Of a DNA stretch of 64,000 nucleotides, positions 12,546 to 23,899 are shown in pieces. The stretch comes from Lepisosteus oculatus (Eukaryota > Chordata > Actinopteri > Semionotiformes > Lepisosteidae). Both the position numbers and the translations under genes were made by a program. Under the pieces are notes generated by a model that searched no databases, was not told the origin of the DNA, and saw only the letters and a program-made list of their open reading frames with translations. The stretch covers positions 41,110,979 through 41,174,978 of the forward strand of contig NC_090704.1 of assembly GCF_040954835.1 (NCBI RefSeq). The letters run 5' to 3'. Each line of letters starts with the position of its first letter. The stretch's first letter is position 1.

Positions 12546-12897
12546 GTACAGTATTAATAATTAAACAGAGCGTTCTAAATATTATATATAATTTTATTTA
12601 TCTACAATTGCGTTGCTGGGCTGCCCTGGTCTTCTCAGTGAGAACTGTTGCTCAGAAATGGTGACACTGTGTGTGCCGGGGGATTTTTTTTAACTTGCCT
12701 ACGCATTTCTTTAAAAAGCTTTGAAATTCTCGACCACGCTGTTTCATTTTTTCTCGGGGGTTCTTCATGTTCCGCTTGTAAGCGACAGAAAGGGGCTTTT
12801 TTTAATTACATAGAAGTACAATTGCTTAACACTATGGAAGCCCGTTTCCTATGGAAGCCCGTTTCCGCCAGGGAGGAAAAAAAAAACGCGCTATGCT

Positions 12898-13063
12898 ATC
12901 TCAGAATTCCGACTTAGTATCTCAGAATTGCGACTTAGCAACTCAGAATTCCGACTTAGCATCTCAGAATTGCGACTTAGTACGTCAGAATTCCGACTTA
13001 GTATCTCAGAATTGCGACTTAGCAACTCAGAATTCCGACTTAGTAACTCAGAATTGCGACTTT
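12898..13063. repeat. 21-bp minisatellite, short left array
   Basis: Eight imperfect 21-bp units of the form TATCTCAGAATTCCGACTTAG, alternating CCG and GCG before ACTTAG. This is the reverse complement of the unit in the large array at 13.76-15.28 kb. Confidence 0.95.
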
Positions 13064-13403
13064 ATATCTCACATTTGTGACTTCGAAATAGCCATATTTC
13101 ATTGTCTGTCCTTTTGTTATTGTAACGGATTCAGGTTCTAGGGATTGTGCCCTCGCCGCTCCCACCCTAGTTCGTGCCTCGCTGCACTGGCTCGAACCTG
13201 AGTCTTGCCAGCTGAGCTAAAGAAGACCTTCTTTTTTAAGTAAAAAAGGACATACAATGGAAATACGTAAAAAGTATGTTTCAGCTTTTATAATTGTGAA
13301 TTTTTCTGGATGTGAAGTGCCTATTTCTGTATCTTATTTCATATTCTGTCTACGTAAATAAAAACTATTTTAAAAAGCCCATCGTGCACTATTCCATTCG
13401 GGT

Positions 13404-13441
13404 ACTATGGAAGCCTCACTGGCGGAAATGGGATTCTATAA
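13404..13441. repeat. Miniature copy of the fold-back termini inside the spacer
   Basis: ACTATGGAAGCC is followed at once by CTGGCGGAAATGGGATTC, i.e. a left terminus and a slightly diverged right terminus with almost nothing between. It looks like a collapsed copy of the element nested within the larger one. Confidence 0.5.
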
Positions 13442-13760
13442 AAATTAGTGTAATTAATTTGATTTTTATCAGGGCACTGTACAGGACAAGTCTTCAGGCT
13501 TATAGATCCTATGATCCTGTACGATTCATGAAAATAGTGTAACGGAACGGCCGACATACAGGTTGTACGATCTGGTTGCAGTACACCACCCTCCCCTGCG
13601 CATAACAGGGATGCTGGGGTTAAAGAAAGTGAGCCAGTGCAGCGAGGCACGAACAGGGGTGGGAGCGGCGAGGGCACAAGCCCTAGAACCCGAATCCGTT
13701 ACAATAACAAAAGGACAGACAATGAAATATGGCTATTTCGAAGTCACAAATGTGAGATAT

Positions 13761-15272
13761 AAAGTCGCAATTCTGAGTTACTAAGTCGGAATTCTGAGTT
13801 GCTAAGTCGCAATTCTGAGATACTAAGTCGGAATTCTGACTTACTAAGTCGGAATTCTGAGATGCTAAGTCGCAATTCTGAGATGCTAAGTCGGAATTCT
13901 GAGTTGCTAAGTCGCAATTCTGAGATACTAAGTCGGAATTCTGACTTACTAAGTCGCAATTCTGAGATACTAAGTTGGAATTCTGAGATGCTAAGTCGCA
14001 ATTCTGAGATGCTAAGTCGCAATTCTGAGATACTAAGTCGGAATTCTGAGTTGCTAAGTCGCAATTCTGAGATACTAAGTCGGAATTCTGAGTTGCTAAG
14101 TCGCAATTCTGAGATGCTAAGTCGCAATTCTGAGATACTAAGTCGGAATTCTGAGTTGCTAAGTCGCAATTCTGAGATACTAAGTCGGAATTCTGACTTA
14201 CTAAGTCGCAATTCTGAGATACTAAGCCGGAATTCTGAGATGCTAAGTCGCAATTCTGAGATGCTAAGTCGCAATTCTGAGATACTAAGTCGGAATTCTG
14301 AGTTGCTAAGTCGCAATTCTGAGATACTAAGTCGGAATTCTGACTTACTAAGTCGGAATTCTGAGATGCTAAGTCGCAATTCTGAGATACTAAGTCGGAA
14401 TTCTGAGATGCTAAGTCGCAATTCTGAGATGCTAAGTCGCAATTCTGAGATACTAAGTCGGAATTCTGAGTTGCTAAGTCGCAATTCTGAGATACTAAGT
14501 CGGAATTCTGAGTTGCTAAGTCGCAATTCTGAGATGCTAAGTCGCAATTCTGAGATACTAAGTCGGAATTCTGAGTTGCTAAGTCGCAATTCTGAGATAC
14601 TAAGTCGGAATTCTGACTTACTAAGTCGCAATTCTGAGATACTAAGTCGGAATTCTGACTTACTAAGTCGGAATTCTGAGATGCTAAGTCGCAATTCTGA
14701 GATACTAAGTCGGAATTCTGAGATGCTAAGTCGCAATTCTGAGATGCTAAGTCGCAATTCTGAGATACTAAGTCGCAATTCTGAGTTGCTAAGTCGCAAT
14801 TCTGAGATACTAAGTCGGAATTCTGAGTTGCTAAGTCGCAATTCTGAGATACTAAGTCGGAATTCTGACTTACTAAGTCGGAATTCTGAGATGCTAAGTC
14901 GCAATTCTGAGATACTAAGTCGGAATTCTGAGTTGCTAAGTCGCAATTCTGAGATACTAAGTCGGAATTCTGACTTACTAAGTCGCAATTCTGAGATACT
15001 AAGCCGGAATTCTGAGATGCTAAGTCGCAATTCTGAGATGCTAAGTCGCAATTCTGAGATACTAAGTCGGAATTCTGAGTTGCTAAGTCGCAATTCTGAG
15101 ATACTAAGTCGGAATTCTGAGTTGCTAAGTCGCAATTCTGAGATACTAAGTCGGAATTCTGACTTACTAAGTCGGAATTCTGAGATGCTAAGTCGCAATT
15201 CTGAGATACTAAGTCGGAATTCTGAGTTGCTAAGTCGCAATTCTGAGATACTAAGTCGGAATTCTGAGATAC
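13761..15272. repeat. 21-bp minisatellite, about 72 units, with 777-bp higher-order copy
   Basis: Tandem units of CTAAGTCGSAATTCTGAGATR type; the variable positions are G/C before AATTC and the last six bases (GAGATA, GAGTTG, GAGATG, CTTACT). The rare AAGCCGG variant occurs at 14224 and 15001, exactly 777 bp (37 units) apart, and the unit order around both matches, so part of the array was duplicated as a block. Because 21 is a multiple of 3 and the unit lacks stops in several frames, long open frames on both strands here are artefacts. Confidence 0.97.
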
Positions 15273-15320
15273 CATAGCACGTTTTTTTTTTCCTTCCTGG
15301 CGGAAACGGGCTTCCATAGT

Positions 15321-16836
15321 AAGTATTCAGATACTTAATCAGATTAAGTAATCAGATTTGAGGTTTTCTTGCAGGATGCCATTATGGTGAAAATAAATAA
15401 ACCCAAACCTGGTATTGATATCACCATGGTACTTGTTGGGTAATTATGTGTTTTGTTGTCGAGGTGGTTAGGCGTTAACAGGCAGAGGCAGTTCGATGCA
15501 CAACATGATATAAACATGTACAATGACAGAGGAGAAAGTCCAGGATTGACAGGTGAGATCTTCAGACTTACAAGTATTCTTTAACTATTTGAAGATAAAG
15601 GAGAAAAAAAATGAAACTGTTATGCAGTATCTTTAAATTATACCGGAACTAATGGACAGTTTAGTTCTTCTATAAGTTGTAGAGGCAAGGCTTATTAAAA
15701 ATACAGGAATTAAGTTTGCTGCTCCCTTGCTAGTCCCTCTCTCCTTCATCTCAGTGGTGCTGGATACTGAGAGGCCGGTCCATTTGGTTCACATTTAAGG
15801 TGTTTTTCTTGCTGAAAGAGTGTCCTGATAAGGAACAACTCCCAAAGCTGAGATTCTCCAGCATCCTTAATAAATGGTCATCTCTGGCGCCTTACTGTCT
15901 GGGAGATTCCAAGGGAGAGTCTCATCCCAAGTTTACAACCCTAAGGTCAGAGTGCATTGTTCCTCATCATCAGCCAATCAGGAACTGGTAGGGCAGGACA
16001 ACCCCACGTGGGTCTCGGATGCCCATGAAACTTTCAACCAGTGAACGACCGTAGTTCCTCCAGGTAAAACAAGCGGCACAGGACTCCCTCGGTGCGCCTC
16101 CTGGACATTTCACGAACTCGGCTCCTCCTAAACTTTTCTCAAACTCAGCTTGGACAACCACGTAACGGCCAGTGTGTCCGAGTGCCGGGACTTTCCTTTG
16201 TTCTAAGAGTCGAGAATGGAGGTCGTCAGCGCGTAACCAAAGGATCCACCGAGGTTATCCCAGCAGCAAGCCTCGTGAACCCACCGCGAACGCTCGCCTG
16301 ATCATCAAGTGAACTATGGTCGGAACTGTGGACAGCTGAATCAAAGGATTCAGGACTATCGCTACATCAGGAACGAACCGGTCTTCCTGTCTAAAGAATG
16401 TGACCTGCTTGGACCCGCAGTCACCTTTTCCGTGTGCACAAACTCTGCTAACACTAACTAGCCGGTCTTCAGAGAGCCTACTGCTAGAGCATCGCAGCAG
16501 AAATCTCTCCCACATCCCACGCCGAACCAGCACTGCCTGGCACCTGACCAGAGAGCGCCGATTGGACACAACAGCCTGCCACTGTTCCTTTGTGTCCGCA
16601 GGAGATCTGAATCCACACAGATTGGATGAGTATTCAACATTCTGCATTACAGCTCGAGAATTCAATTGTTACCTCAACCCCAGTTGATTTCAACTTAATT
16701 CCTGTGAGTGATGTACTTGCTTTTGAGCGTCTAGTGTAGAAGTTGTAATCCAAGTTCATTTACGAAACGGTCTAAATGAATGGTATACTGAATGTATGTC
16801 CCTCTTGGTATTTGTAACTCTTGAATATAAGTAATA
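15321..16836. other. Unassigned stretch, no gene supported
   Basis: 15.32-15.75 kb is AT-rich; 15.75-16.69 kb is GC-richer and could be an untranslated retroelement portion, but has no coding signature, terminal repeat or splice structure I can support. Short open frames on both strands overlap each other and show no family motif. Confidence 0.3.
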
Positions 16837-17643
16837 GGTTTATTCCATGCTGAAAAAAAGAAGAAAGAGAACACAACGTTTCGGCCGTGGAGCCTTCTTC
16901 AGGTGTGTCTTAGAGCATTAGTTTCCTAGAAAATTGTTTTAGAAGTCTCTGAGTGTTACTCTGGGTGTTATCAGAGTCAAAAGAAAAGGTATTAAATTTA
17001 AGGCGAAATCCTTTAGGGATGATATTGTGTCGACGACATCTGTAAAGGAATAGAAGGTGGTTAGAAAGCCTGGTCTTGGAACAGATAGCTGTGAAGAGAC
17101 GGAATGCTGGTTTAGTGAGAGAAGCGGGCAAGTGGCCCAGGGAGGAAGAGAAGGTATGACGAAGAGATCTAGAAAAAGATTTGGAGGAAGGCATAGTGGG
17201 TCGCAGCAGCTGTAGGCGGTAGTAGTTCAGGTGGGTAGCTGCGTCAGCATGCGTAGGCTGCAAAGGAACAAGTAATAGGTTTATTCCATGCTGAAAAAAG
17301 AAGAAAGAGAACACAACGTTTCGGCCGTGGAGCCTTCTTCAGGTGTGAGCTTCTGATTAGGCAATTGCACCAGCAGCCGAGACAGAACTGAGTCACTGTC
17401 GGACTGGCTGAGCTAGCCAGCCGTCTTAGTTACCGGCGAATATTCTGTGAGTTTGACACGCAAGTTTAGATGTGGCACGGAGGGCTTTCTGCAGTAGAAG
17501 GACAGTTGCACGCGTTACTGGGGATGACCCCCGGGGTTAGTGCGCAGCATCGTACTAAACTGCAAAGGAACAAGTAGTGGGTTTATTCCCTGCTGAAAAG
17601 AAAAGAAAGGAGACACAACGTGGGTCCTTTTTCAGGTGTGAGA
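16837..17643 (-). mobile_element. Penelope-like element: tandem pLTR units and N-terminal coding fragment
   Basis: A terminal block (AATAAACC, a run of AAGAAG-type sequence, then ACAACGTTTCGGCCGTGGAG and CTTCTTCAGGTGTG on the plus strand) occurs at 16837-16907, 17267-17347 and, diverged, 17564-17643. Between the first two, the minus strand encodes HLNYYRLQLLRP and a segment with RRHNIIPKGFRLKF, which matches the N-terminal region of vertebrate Penelope proteins. The frame continues into the terminal block, so the true start is uncertain. Head-to-tail terminal repeats are usual in this class. The rest of the protein is deleted on this side. Confidence 0.75.
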
Positions 17644-18400
17644 AAGACAGGGTAGACGGCAGAGATTAAATAGCACAGGAGAACAAGAGCTGGAAAAGTG
17701 GTGGGAGAGGGGAGAGACAGAGAGGCCACTCAGGAAGTACGAAGTGGAGAGGGGTGGAGAAAGGTGTGAAGTCGAAACCAGCATGAGAATAGAGAAGATT
17801 ACACGAAAATAAGTCTTTCATTGAGAGAAGGGAGAAGGTGTGAACCTAGTTTCAGGATGAGTCATTTTTCAGCTATGGGAGTTGAGAAACCCGTCTTTGA
17901 GAACGGAGACAGAGAGATCAGTGTGATCATGGCCGTCTGAGGTGAAAGGAGAAACTATGGGCTTGGAGAAATCTTTAATCCTCACAGTCCTAACATATTC
18001 TCTGAAGCAGTCTCCTAGTCTCCTTCCGGTTTCCCCAACGTAGATAACTGGGCGTTTTTTTGCGAGAGATACAGTAAAGGAGATTGCTGGAGATACAGGA
18101 TGTTGTCTGGATGATCCGGAATTGACCTGCGGGGCCCTGAATGAGCGTGTTGTTAGATATGTATTTGCAGGTGATGCAGTGAGTCTGTTGCAGGGGAGGG
18201 TGCCTGGTGGGGGTGATGGCCGAGTGCGGTCAAGGGGAGCTGTGAACCAGACGTTTACATAGACTGGCTGGTCAGTGGTAAGAGATGATTGGGCGCTCGG
18301 AAAAAAGGGTACAGATGGAGGGATCGTCCTGTAAAATGGAGTAGTTCTTAATGATGGTCCTGGGGCTAGAAAGTGTGTTAAGTGTGTTAGATCGTCCTAA
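17644..18400 (-). pseudogene. Penelope-like element: C-terminal GIY-YIG endonuclease fragment, frameshifted
   Basis: On the minus strand a Cys-rich linker (CITCKYISNN and SCISSNLLYCIS) leads into PVIYVGETGRRLGDCFREYV and then GHDHTDLSVSVLKDGFLN, the typical order of the Penelope GIY-YIG endonuclease. The two parts are in different frames; the break falls in an A-run near 18055, so the copy is dead. It lies 5' of the terminal repeats described at 16.84-17.64 kb, consistent with one partial tandem insertion. The reverse-transcriptase core is missing. Confidence 0.8.
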
Positions 18401-18706
18401 ACTAAGCGCTAGGTAAATATCAGTTGCGCATTGGTTACCTTTGTGTGTCAGTCCTTGTGTTTACAGTGGTAAAAAGGGTGACTCTCAGGAGGATGGAGAC
18501 ACACAGCGTGTTTATTTACTCGGCTGTCTGAAAAACTAAAATTGTCCGAACAATTCCCAGCGCTGTGGAGCTACTGCAGGAGACAGTTAAAGAATGTGAG
18601 TTTTCAGCAGCTTATATAGAAGTAATGTTAATTTACTTGTAACATTGTGTCCTGCAGATGACTCGGAAAAAACTACTCAGAGTAGAGGGGTAAAGAACGG
18701 AACCAG

Positions 18707-19252
18707 TTAAGTAAAGGCTCTTCTAAAGAAGAAGGTTTTGAGTCTGGATCTGAAGGAGTTTAAAGAAGGTGACTCTCTGATATCCTTGGGGAGAGAGTTC
18801 CAGAGCTTGGGGGCATAACAGGAGAAGGCCCTGTCACCCATACAATGTAGATGGGGGACAGTTAGGAGACCAGAATTTGAAGAGTGAAGGTTGCGAGGTG
18901 GGGAGTAGGGCGATAATAGTTCAGACAGGTACTGAGGTGCCAAGCCAAGAGCCTTATAGGTGAGAATGAGGATTTTAAAGTCTACACAGAATGTGACAGG
19001 AAGCCAGTGCAAGGACTCCAGAATAGGAGTCATGTGATCACTTGCGCTAGAGCTGGTCAGGATTCTGGCTGCCCAAATTTGAAAATACTGCAGTTTGTTC
19101 AATGGTGATTTAGATACCCCAGCGAGTAGAGCATTACAGTAGTCCATTTGGGAAAACACAAATGTGTTGATCAGCTTTTCAGCCACAGTTAGTGATAACA
19201 TAGGGCGTAGTCTAGCGATGTTTCTGAGGTGAAAAAAAGATGTTTTGACAAT
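18707..19252 (-). pseudogene. L2-like LINE reverse transcriptase C-terminal fragment
   Basis: The minus strand reads HLRNIARLRPMLSLTVAEKL, then QMDYCNALLAG, LESLHWLPV, FKILILTYKAL and CYAPKLWNSLP, ending FRSRLKTFFFRRAF. These are the hallmark blocks of the reverse-transcriptase C terminus in vertebrate L2 and related LINEs. The frame is open for about 180 codons but lacks the 5' portion and the endonuclease, so this is a 5'-truncated copy. Confidence 0.85.
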
Positions 19253-19259
19253 ATACTGT

Positions 19260-20770
19260 ACAAGTGGGTCGAATATTAAGCCAGAAGCGTTATCGCCCCA
19301 AGGCTTTTCAATTTAGACTGAAAGTGTTAAAGGTTCTAGGTGCTACACCTGTTGTTAATTGTAGCCATTTAAATAAAACAGACCTAGGTAACTCCTGCCT
19401 TTGAGTTTTTATTCACTTCTTAAAATAAACACTTGCATTCATTTACTTGACTTTCCAGGACAACCTGCTGCTGTTTCAAAGATCCAAACAAAACCTGCAA
19501 GATTCCATCTCATGACTGATTATTCAGCATGAAGCTGGTTATCCTCTGAAATAAGTAGTAAACATTTGTGCAGTTTAGGAACAAAAATATAAAAAATGAA
19601 TGCGGCTCAATTACAGGATAAGGTGCAAGTCATTTCAATCTGGTGTTGGAAGACAGGAATTGATAAAAAAATACTTTATTGAATGCCAGTTGATCAGTTT
19701 TCACAATATAAACATAAGAAAATCCATGAATATTAAATATCTTTATTTCAGGAAAGACTGTTACTGTTTCATAACATCAGCCATTAAAAATGTGAAATGT
19801 GAAACATACAGTATACATGAAAAGAAACCTTCTATGGTATAGAAAGGACAACCTTAAAAAAAGAAAAATGTTCAAAATAAAGAATAGTAAAAGCATTCTT
19901 CTTACTTTTATGGGATTTGGAGTCTTCAGCAATATTCTGATTTGTCAATCAAATCAAAATAACATTTTTCTATTTCAAAAGGATATGTTTTTGTGGGTTT
20001 TCAAAATGTTTACACAAAGATGCTTTATTTTGCAGTCTAAATGTTACACAGTTCTAAATAGATATAAAATATTTGGTTTTAAGAGAGCCTGCAAAGTAAA
20101 GCAAATACTGTATGTAAACACTATGGAAATATAGTGTTAATATAGTGCAGAATAAATACGAATTTGGATCTGATTTCCAGTCCCAACCGCTGGTGAGTAA
20201 AGTTTTTCTCACCACAAAATCAAGGTTATTCTGCTCCTTTTTTTAAAACAAGTTCTTTTGGTTTCTGCATGCAGCCAATATTTCTAACATCATGCTTCCA
20301 AAAGTAAAAAGGTAAAAAACCTAAATACACCATACTAGTGCATTTAGTCAAACACACAAATATATCTTTTGTAACATGCTGTATTATTTAACACAACTTT
20401 GGGGGATGGTCTAATGCTAAATGCACTTCTGCTCTCTTACGTACTGTATTATACAGTACCATCACAACTCTGATCTTTTTTAGCTCCTCCTCCACCTCAA
20501 CTTCACCCTTGCAGGAGCTCCCTGATTCATTTCTCGTACATGTTCGTAAGCCAGCGCTGCATTTCTTTAGCCAGAAGAGTTAACACCAGACTATCGAGCA
20601 TGCTATCCTTTCTATTCATTGGCCCCATATGTTGTTATTAGAATTTGACAGAACTACTGAATGCAGGGCCTGTAGTGAAATTCCAAAGTGTCCCGCAACG
20701 GTGCCTCTGCAGAATCCCAGCTTTGTTTGGTTCAACAAATGTTTATTAAACGAGCTTTAGGTCTGAAAGT
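19260..20770. other. Intergenic stretch, no gene supported
   Basis: AT-rich sequence downstream of the GNCAE gene; its 5' part may include that gene's 3' untranslated region on the minus strand. No coding or repeat signature recognised. Confidence 0.35.
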
Positions 20771-20777
20771 GTTGTAG

Positions 20778-23700
20778 TCAATTCTGCACAGCAAAGAATT
20801 TAAAATCGTCCAATTGGATTCTAAACTTTCTCGAATTCAGCAGCTGGGTCACGTTCTTTTTTGCTTCCTGCACGATTTCTTCTCTGTTTATAATTACCTC
20901 GTGTGTTTTAAAAGCCTTAATTGCATTCCTCACATTTTGCTCTGTGTTAAGGAGGTGGCTGAGAGATTCAGTTTCAGCACAATTGCCATACTGCCAGTCC
21001 TGCCCTTTTGGCCATTCAGATGGTGGAGGCAGAAAGTTCACGTTCCGGAACATCCCGTGACACTTCTTGCAGGGGGCTTTCTCAATATTGTAGCCTGATT
21101 TTAGATCATATATATAGGCCTGGCATGTCACCCCGTCAGGAAATTTGATGAAGCCCCCTTTCTTAGCGTGACAGACGGCGTGTGCAACTGCATCATTCCA
21201 CGTTTTGATGCACGAGAGTGCGATCATGATCTTAGTCTCTACTTTACCGCTGCAAGAAAGAGACGCTCCATAATTAAACCCTTTCTCTGGTGTGCAGAAG
21301 TAGGACATGCAGATGACACTGGCTGTCAAGCTGTAGTTATTTACAAATTGGTTGTCTTTGCTTTTCTCAGTTAATTTTTTCTTCACCTCCTCCACTTGGC
21401 TCAGTATAGTTCTGTGATCTGTGTGACCCTTCACCTTTGATACCTTCAATTAAGAGACACAAATAAGGAAGTATTGTTACTACGCTGAAGTTAGATGGAA
21501 TTTATTCTATGGTGGACAAATTTTCTGTACAAAAGAACTTAACGGATTTCATTAAAGCTTTAGGCATCAAATATGTCGCTGTAAGACGTGTATATTCTGT
21601 GGTTAAGAACTAAAGGGGAAAACTACATATATAGTAAATTAATCAAGAAATAAGGTATACTTAAAAATTATTAGTATAAAAAGAATGAATAATGACAATA
21701 AGATTCACAAACTTAATGAAGCATTCTCCATGACCACTTCGATCAAATTAAATAAATTCTATATTAAATCATAAAATGACTAATTGTATACTGACCATAT
21801 CAAGAAGGATGGAGAATGGTGTGCGTTTTGGCAGATGGGTGGAGTAGTGCTCGAAAGGCTCTGGAAACTGCCTCTTAAATATCTGAAACAGTCTGTCGTT
21901 CTGGAAGAAGGTCTTGGGATTAATGGGCATTTCATGGATGTGCCCCAAGAAGAATATACAGTGAAGAACCTGGTTCAATGAGAACATACAAGCAGAGAAG
22001 GGTTATAATGCAAAAGAAACGAATGGTTAACTTTATGCACTGGCATTGGGTAACATTAACAAGTGTAGCACTTTTCGTTGTCACTAGAACCCTCACTTCT
22101 GCACATTCCTTTTTTGTGAGGCCTTGTGATCCACAGCGCTGACTGTATATTAACACACAGCTACTCAATTCATGACACTGTGTCGAAAAAATAGCCCTTA
22201 GCAAGGGTTTAGCAGCTGACAATAAGAAAGACATTAATCAAAGAGCAAAAATCTAAATTCCACTTTGCTGCTGTTAAAATTAATTAAATTAATGAAGGAT
22301 TTAAGTTATGCAGGCATATTTAGTCAGCTAAGCAAAAAATCAGATTTTAGTTAACAACATTAAAGTAGCTTTAAATCTAGTATCACCTCAGCCATGTAAG
22401 CCATCAGAGTCGCTACAGACACATCTGCATTGCTTTGGATATTTTCCTCTAAGGCTGACAGCACTTTCCAGAACACCAAGATGAAATCCGTTCCACTTTG
22501 CACAAGTCTCTGCTTAACTTCTTCTTTATTTTTCTGAAGCTTACAATTTTTCATCAGTGCCTCCATTCTGAAAGAAGTAAAACAAGCAGAGCAGATCATC
22601 ATGAGCTCCATCATGCCTGGGATTCTTAGGTTTTGACAAAGATGGGTTTAAAATATCTGAATTACCTTGAAGGGGAATGTGCATCAGCTTCCTGGGGATT
22701 GTCGTTCTGTTCCACAAAAAGAATATGATATAATTATAAAAGTTTCCAGTAGGTGGATTAGGTCAGAATGAATGGGATAGAGAGATGAAATGTGTAGGGT
22801 GTATTTGGCGTGATTTTACGAGCTGAGGCAATAGCTATGAGGAGTAGCCTGCCCATACCCTCCCTCAATTTTGAGGAATGAGCCAGGGAGGTGCTTCAGA
22901 GGTGTAGAGGTGAGAGTAAGCGCAGTTAATAATAATTACAATTGCTTACACTTATATAGCGCTTTTCTGGACACTCCACTCAAAGCGCTTTACAGGTAAT
23001 GGGGACTCCCCTCCACCACCACCAATGTGCAGCATCCATCTGGATGATGCGACGGCAGCCATAGTGCGCCAGAACACTCACCACACATCAGCTATCAGTT
23101 GGGAGGAGAGCAGAGTAATGAAGCCAATTCAGAGATGGGGATTATTAGGAGGCCATGATTGGTAAGGGCCAATGGGAAATTTGGCCAGGACGCCGGGGTT
23201 ACACCCCTACTCTTTTCGAGAAATGCCCTGGGATTTTTAATTACCACAGAGAGTCAGGACCTCAGTTTTACGTCTCATCCGAAGGACGGCACCTGTTTAC
23301 AGTATAGTGTCCCCGTCACGATACTGGGGCATTAGGACCCACACAGACCGCAGGGTGAGCGCCCCCTGCTGGCTCCACTAACACCTCTTCCAGCAGCAAC
23401 CTTAGTTTTTCCCAGGAGGTCTTCCCATCCAGGTACTGACCAGGCTCACACCTGCTGAGCTTCAGTGGGTTCCCAGTTGTGAGTTGCAGGGTGATATGGC
23501 TGCTGACCAAGTTAAGATCTCACCTTCCTCCTTAACCTCCGTTACAAAATCAATTTCTTTCAAAAGCACCAGAATCTTGTAAATGAGTTTGCAAGGCTCC
23601 ATAAATTGCTGAGTTATTTTGTTTTATTAAGAGTTCAGATCTTAGGATTACAACAGTAGATAGAGGTGAGGTGTTTAGCAGGTCTACATTGATATAGGGA

Positions 23701-23899
23701 GCTACCACGAGAAAATTAACACTATCTTAGGTGATGTGCCACTTTACATTTGTTCTAGCGCCAACAGAAAAAAATGTCATGCTGAATAGCTAAAAGAGAA
23801 ATGGCATCAGGAGATGTTGATATCAAAGAGAATACTTACATTTTCCATGAATGTTGTCAGAATGTTCCAAATAAATTTTAAAAATGTATTCCGTTCAGG
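20778..23899 (-). CDS. Unrecognised gene with CxxC and GNCAE motifs
   Basis: I do not recognise this gene. Five exons join in phase with GT-AG borders: 23840-23899, 22666-22706, 22387-22567, 21796-21969 and 20778-21443 (stop 20778-20780). The first in-frame Met is at 23848, near the end of the first of these, giving 356 residues; the frame is open upstream through that exon, so the start may lie further 5'. The last exon (residues 136-356) holds HAVCHA (223-228), PCKKC (Cys 260 and 263), a W-P-K-G segment and YGNCAETESLSHLL (GNCAE 288-292). A CxxC pair and a CAE triplet are zinc and proton-shuttle motifs in cytidine-deaminase-fold proteins, but there CAE comes first and CxxC second; here the order is reversed. 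The N-terminal half is helical-looking with no motif. No membrane segment is seen. Confidence 0.72.
22927..23505 (-). repeat. 5S-rRNA-derived SINE, copy C
   Basis: Full-length in reverse orientation: tail with TATAGCGCTTTTCTGGACAC at the left, body with CAGCAGGGGGCGC in reverse, and 5S-like head ending CAGGGTGATATGGCTGCTG at the right. It lies in an intron of the GNCAE gene between the 22666-22706 and 23840-23899 exons. Confidence 0.9.

Larger units (their letters stand above)
12831..15320. mobile_element. Fold-back element with minisatellite arms
   Basis: The left end starts ACTATGGAAGCCCGTTTCC and the right end is its reverse complement finishing GGGCTTCCATAGT. Inward from each end come a poly-A or poly-T run, an array of 21-bp repeats (about 8 units on the left, about 72 on the right), and then a matching unique block (13064-13192 against 13627-13760). 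The spacer is about 430 bp. The two arms therefore form one very unequal inverted repeat. Drosophila FB elements have this organisation; kinship is not claimed. No transposase is present, so it would be non-autonomous. A clear target duplication was not found. Confidence 0.75.

Noticed and set aside
13683-15317. Open frames of about 490-545 codons on both strands with LVSQNCDLATQNSD-type repeats
   Set aside because: They arise from a stop-free 21-bp tandem repeat whose period is a multiple of three; three frames are open at once and no start context, splice site or family supports a protein.
12831-15320. CRISPR-like regular repeats
   Set aside because: Units are contiguous, with no unique spacers, in a vertebrate genome.
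16255-16687. 136-codon minus-strand and 95-codon plus-strand frames
   Set aside because: They overlap in opposite strands, lack splice signals and known motifs, and lie in a probable retroelement remnant.
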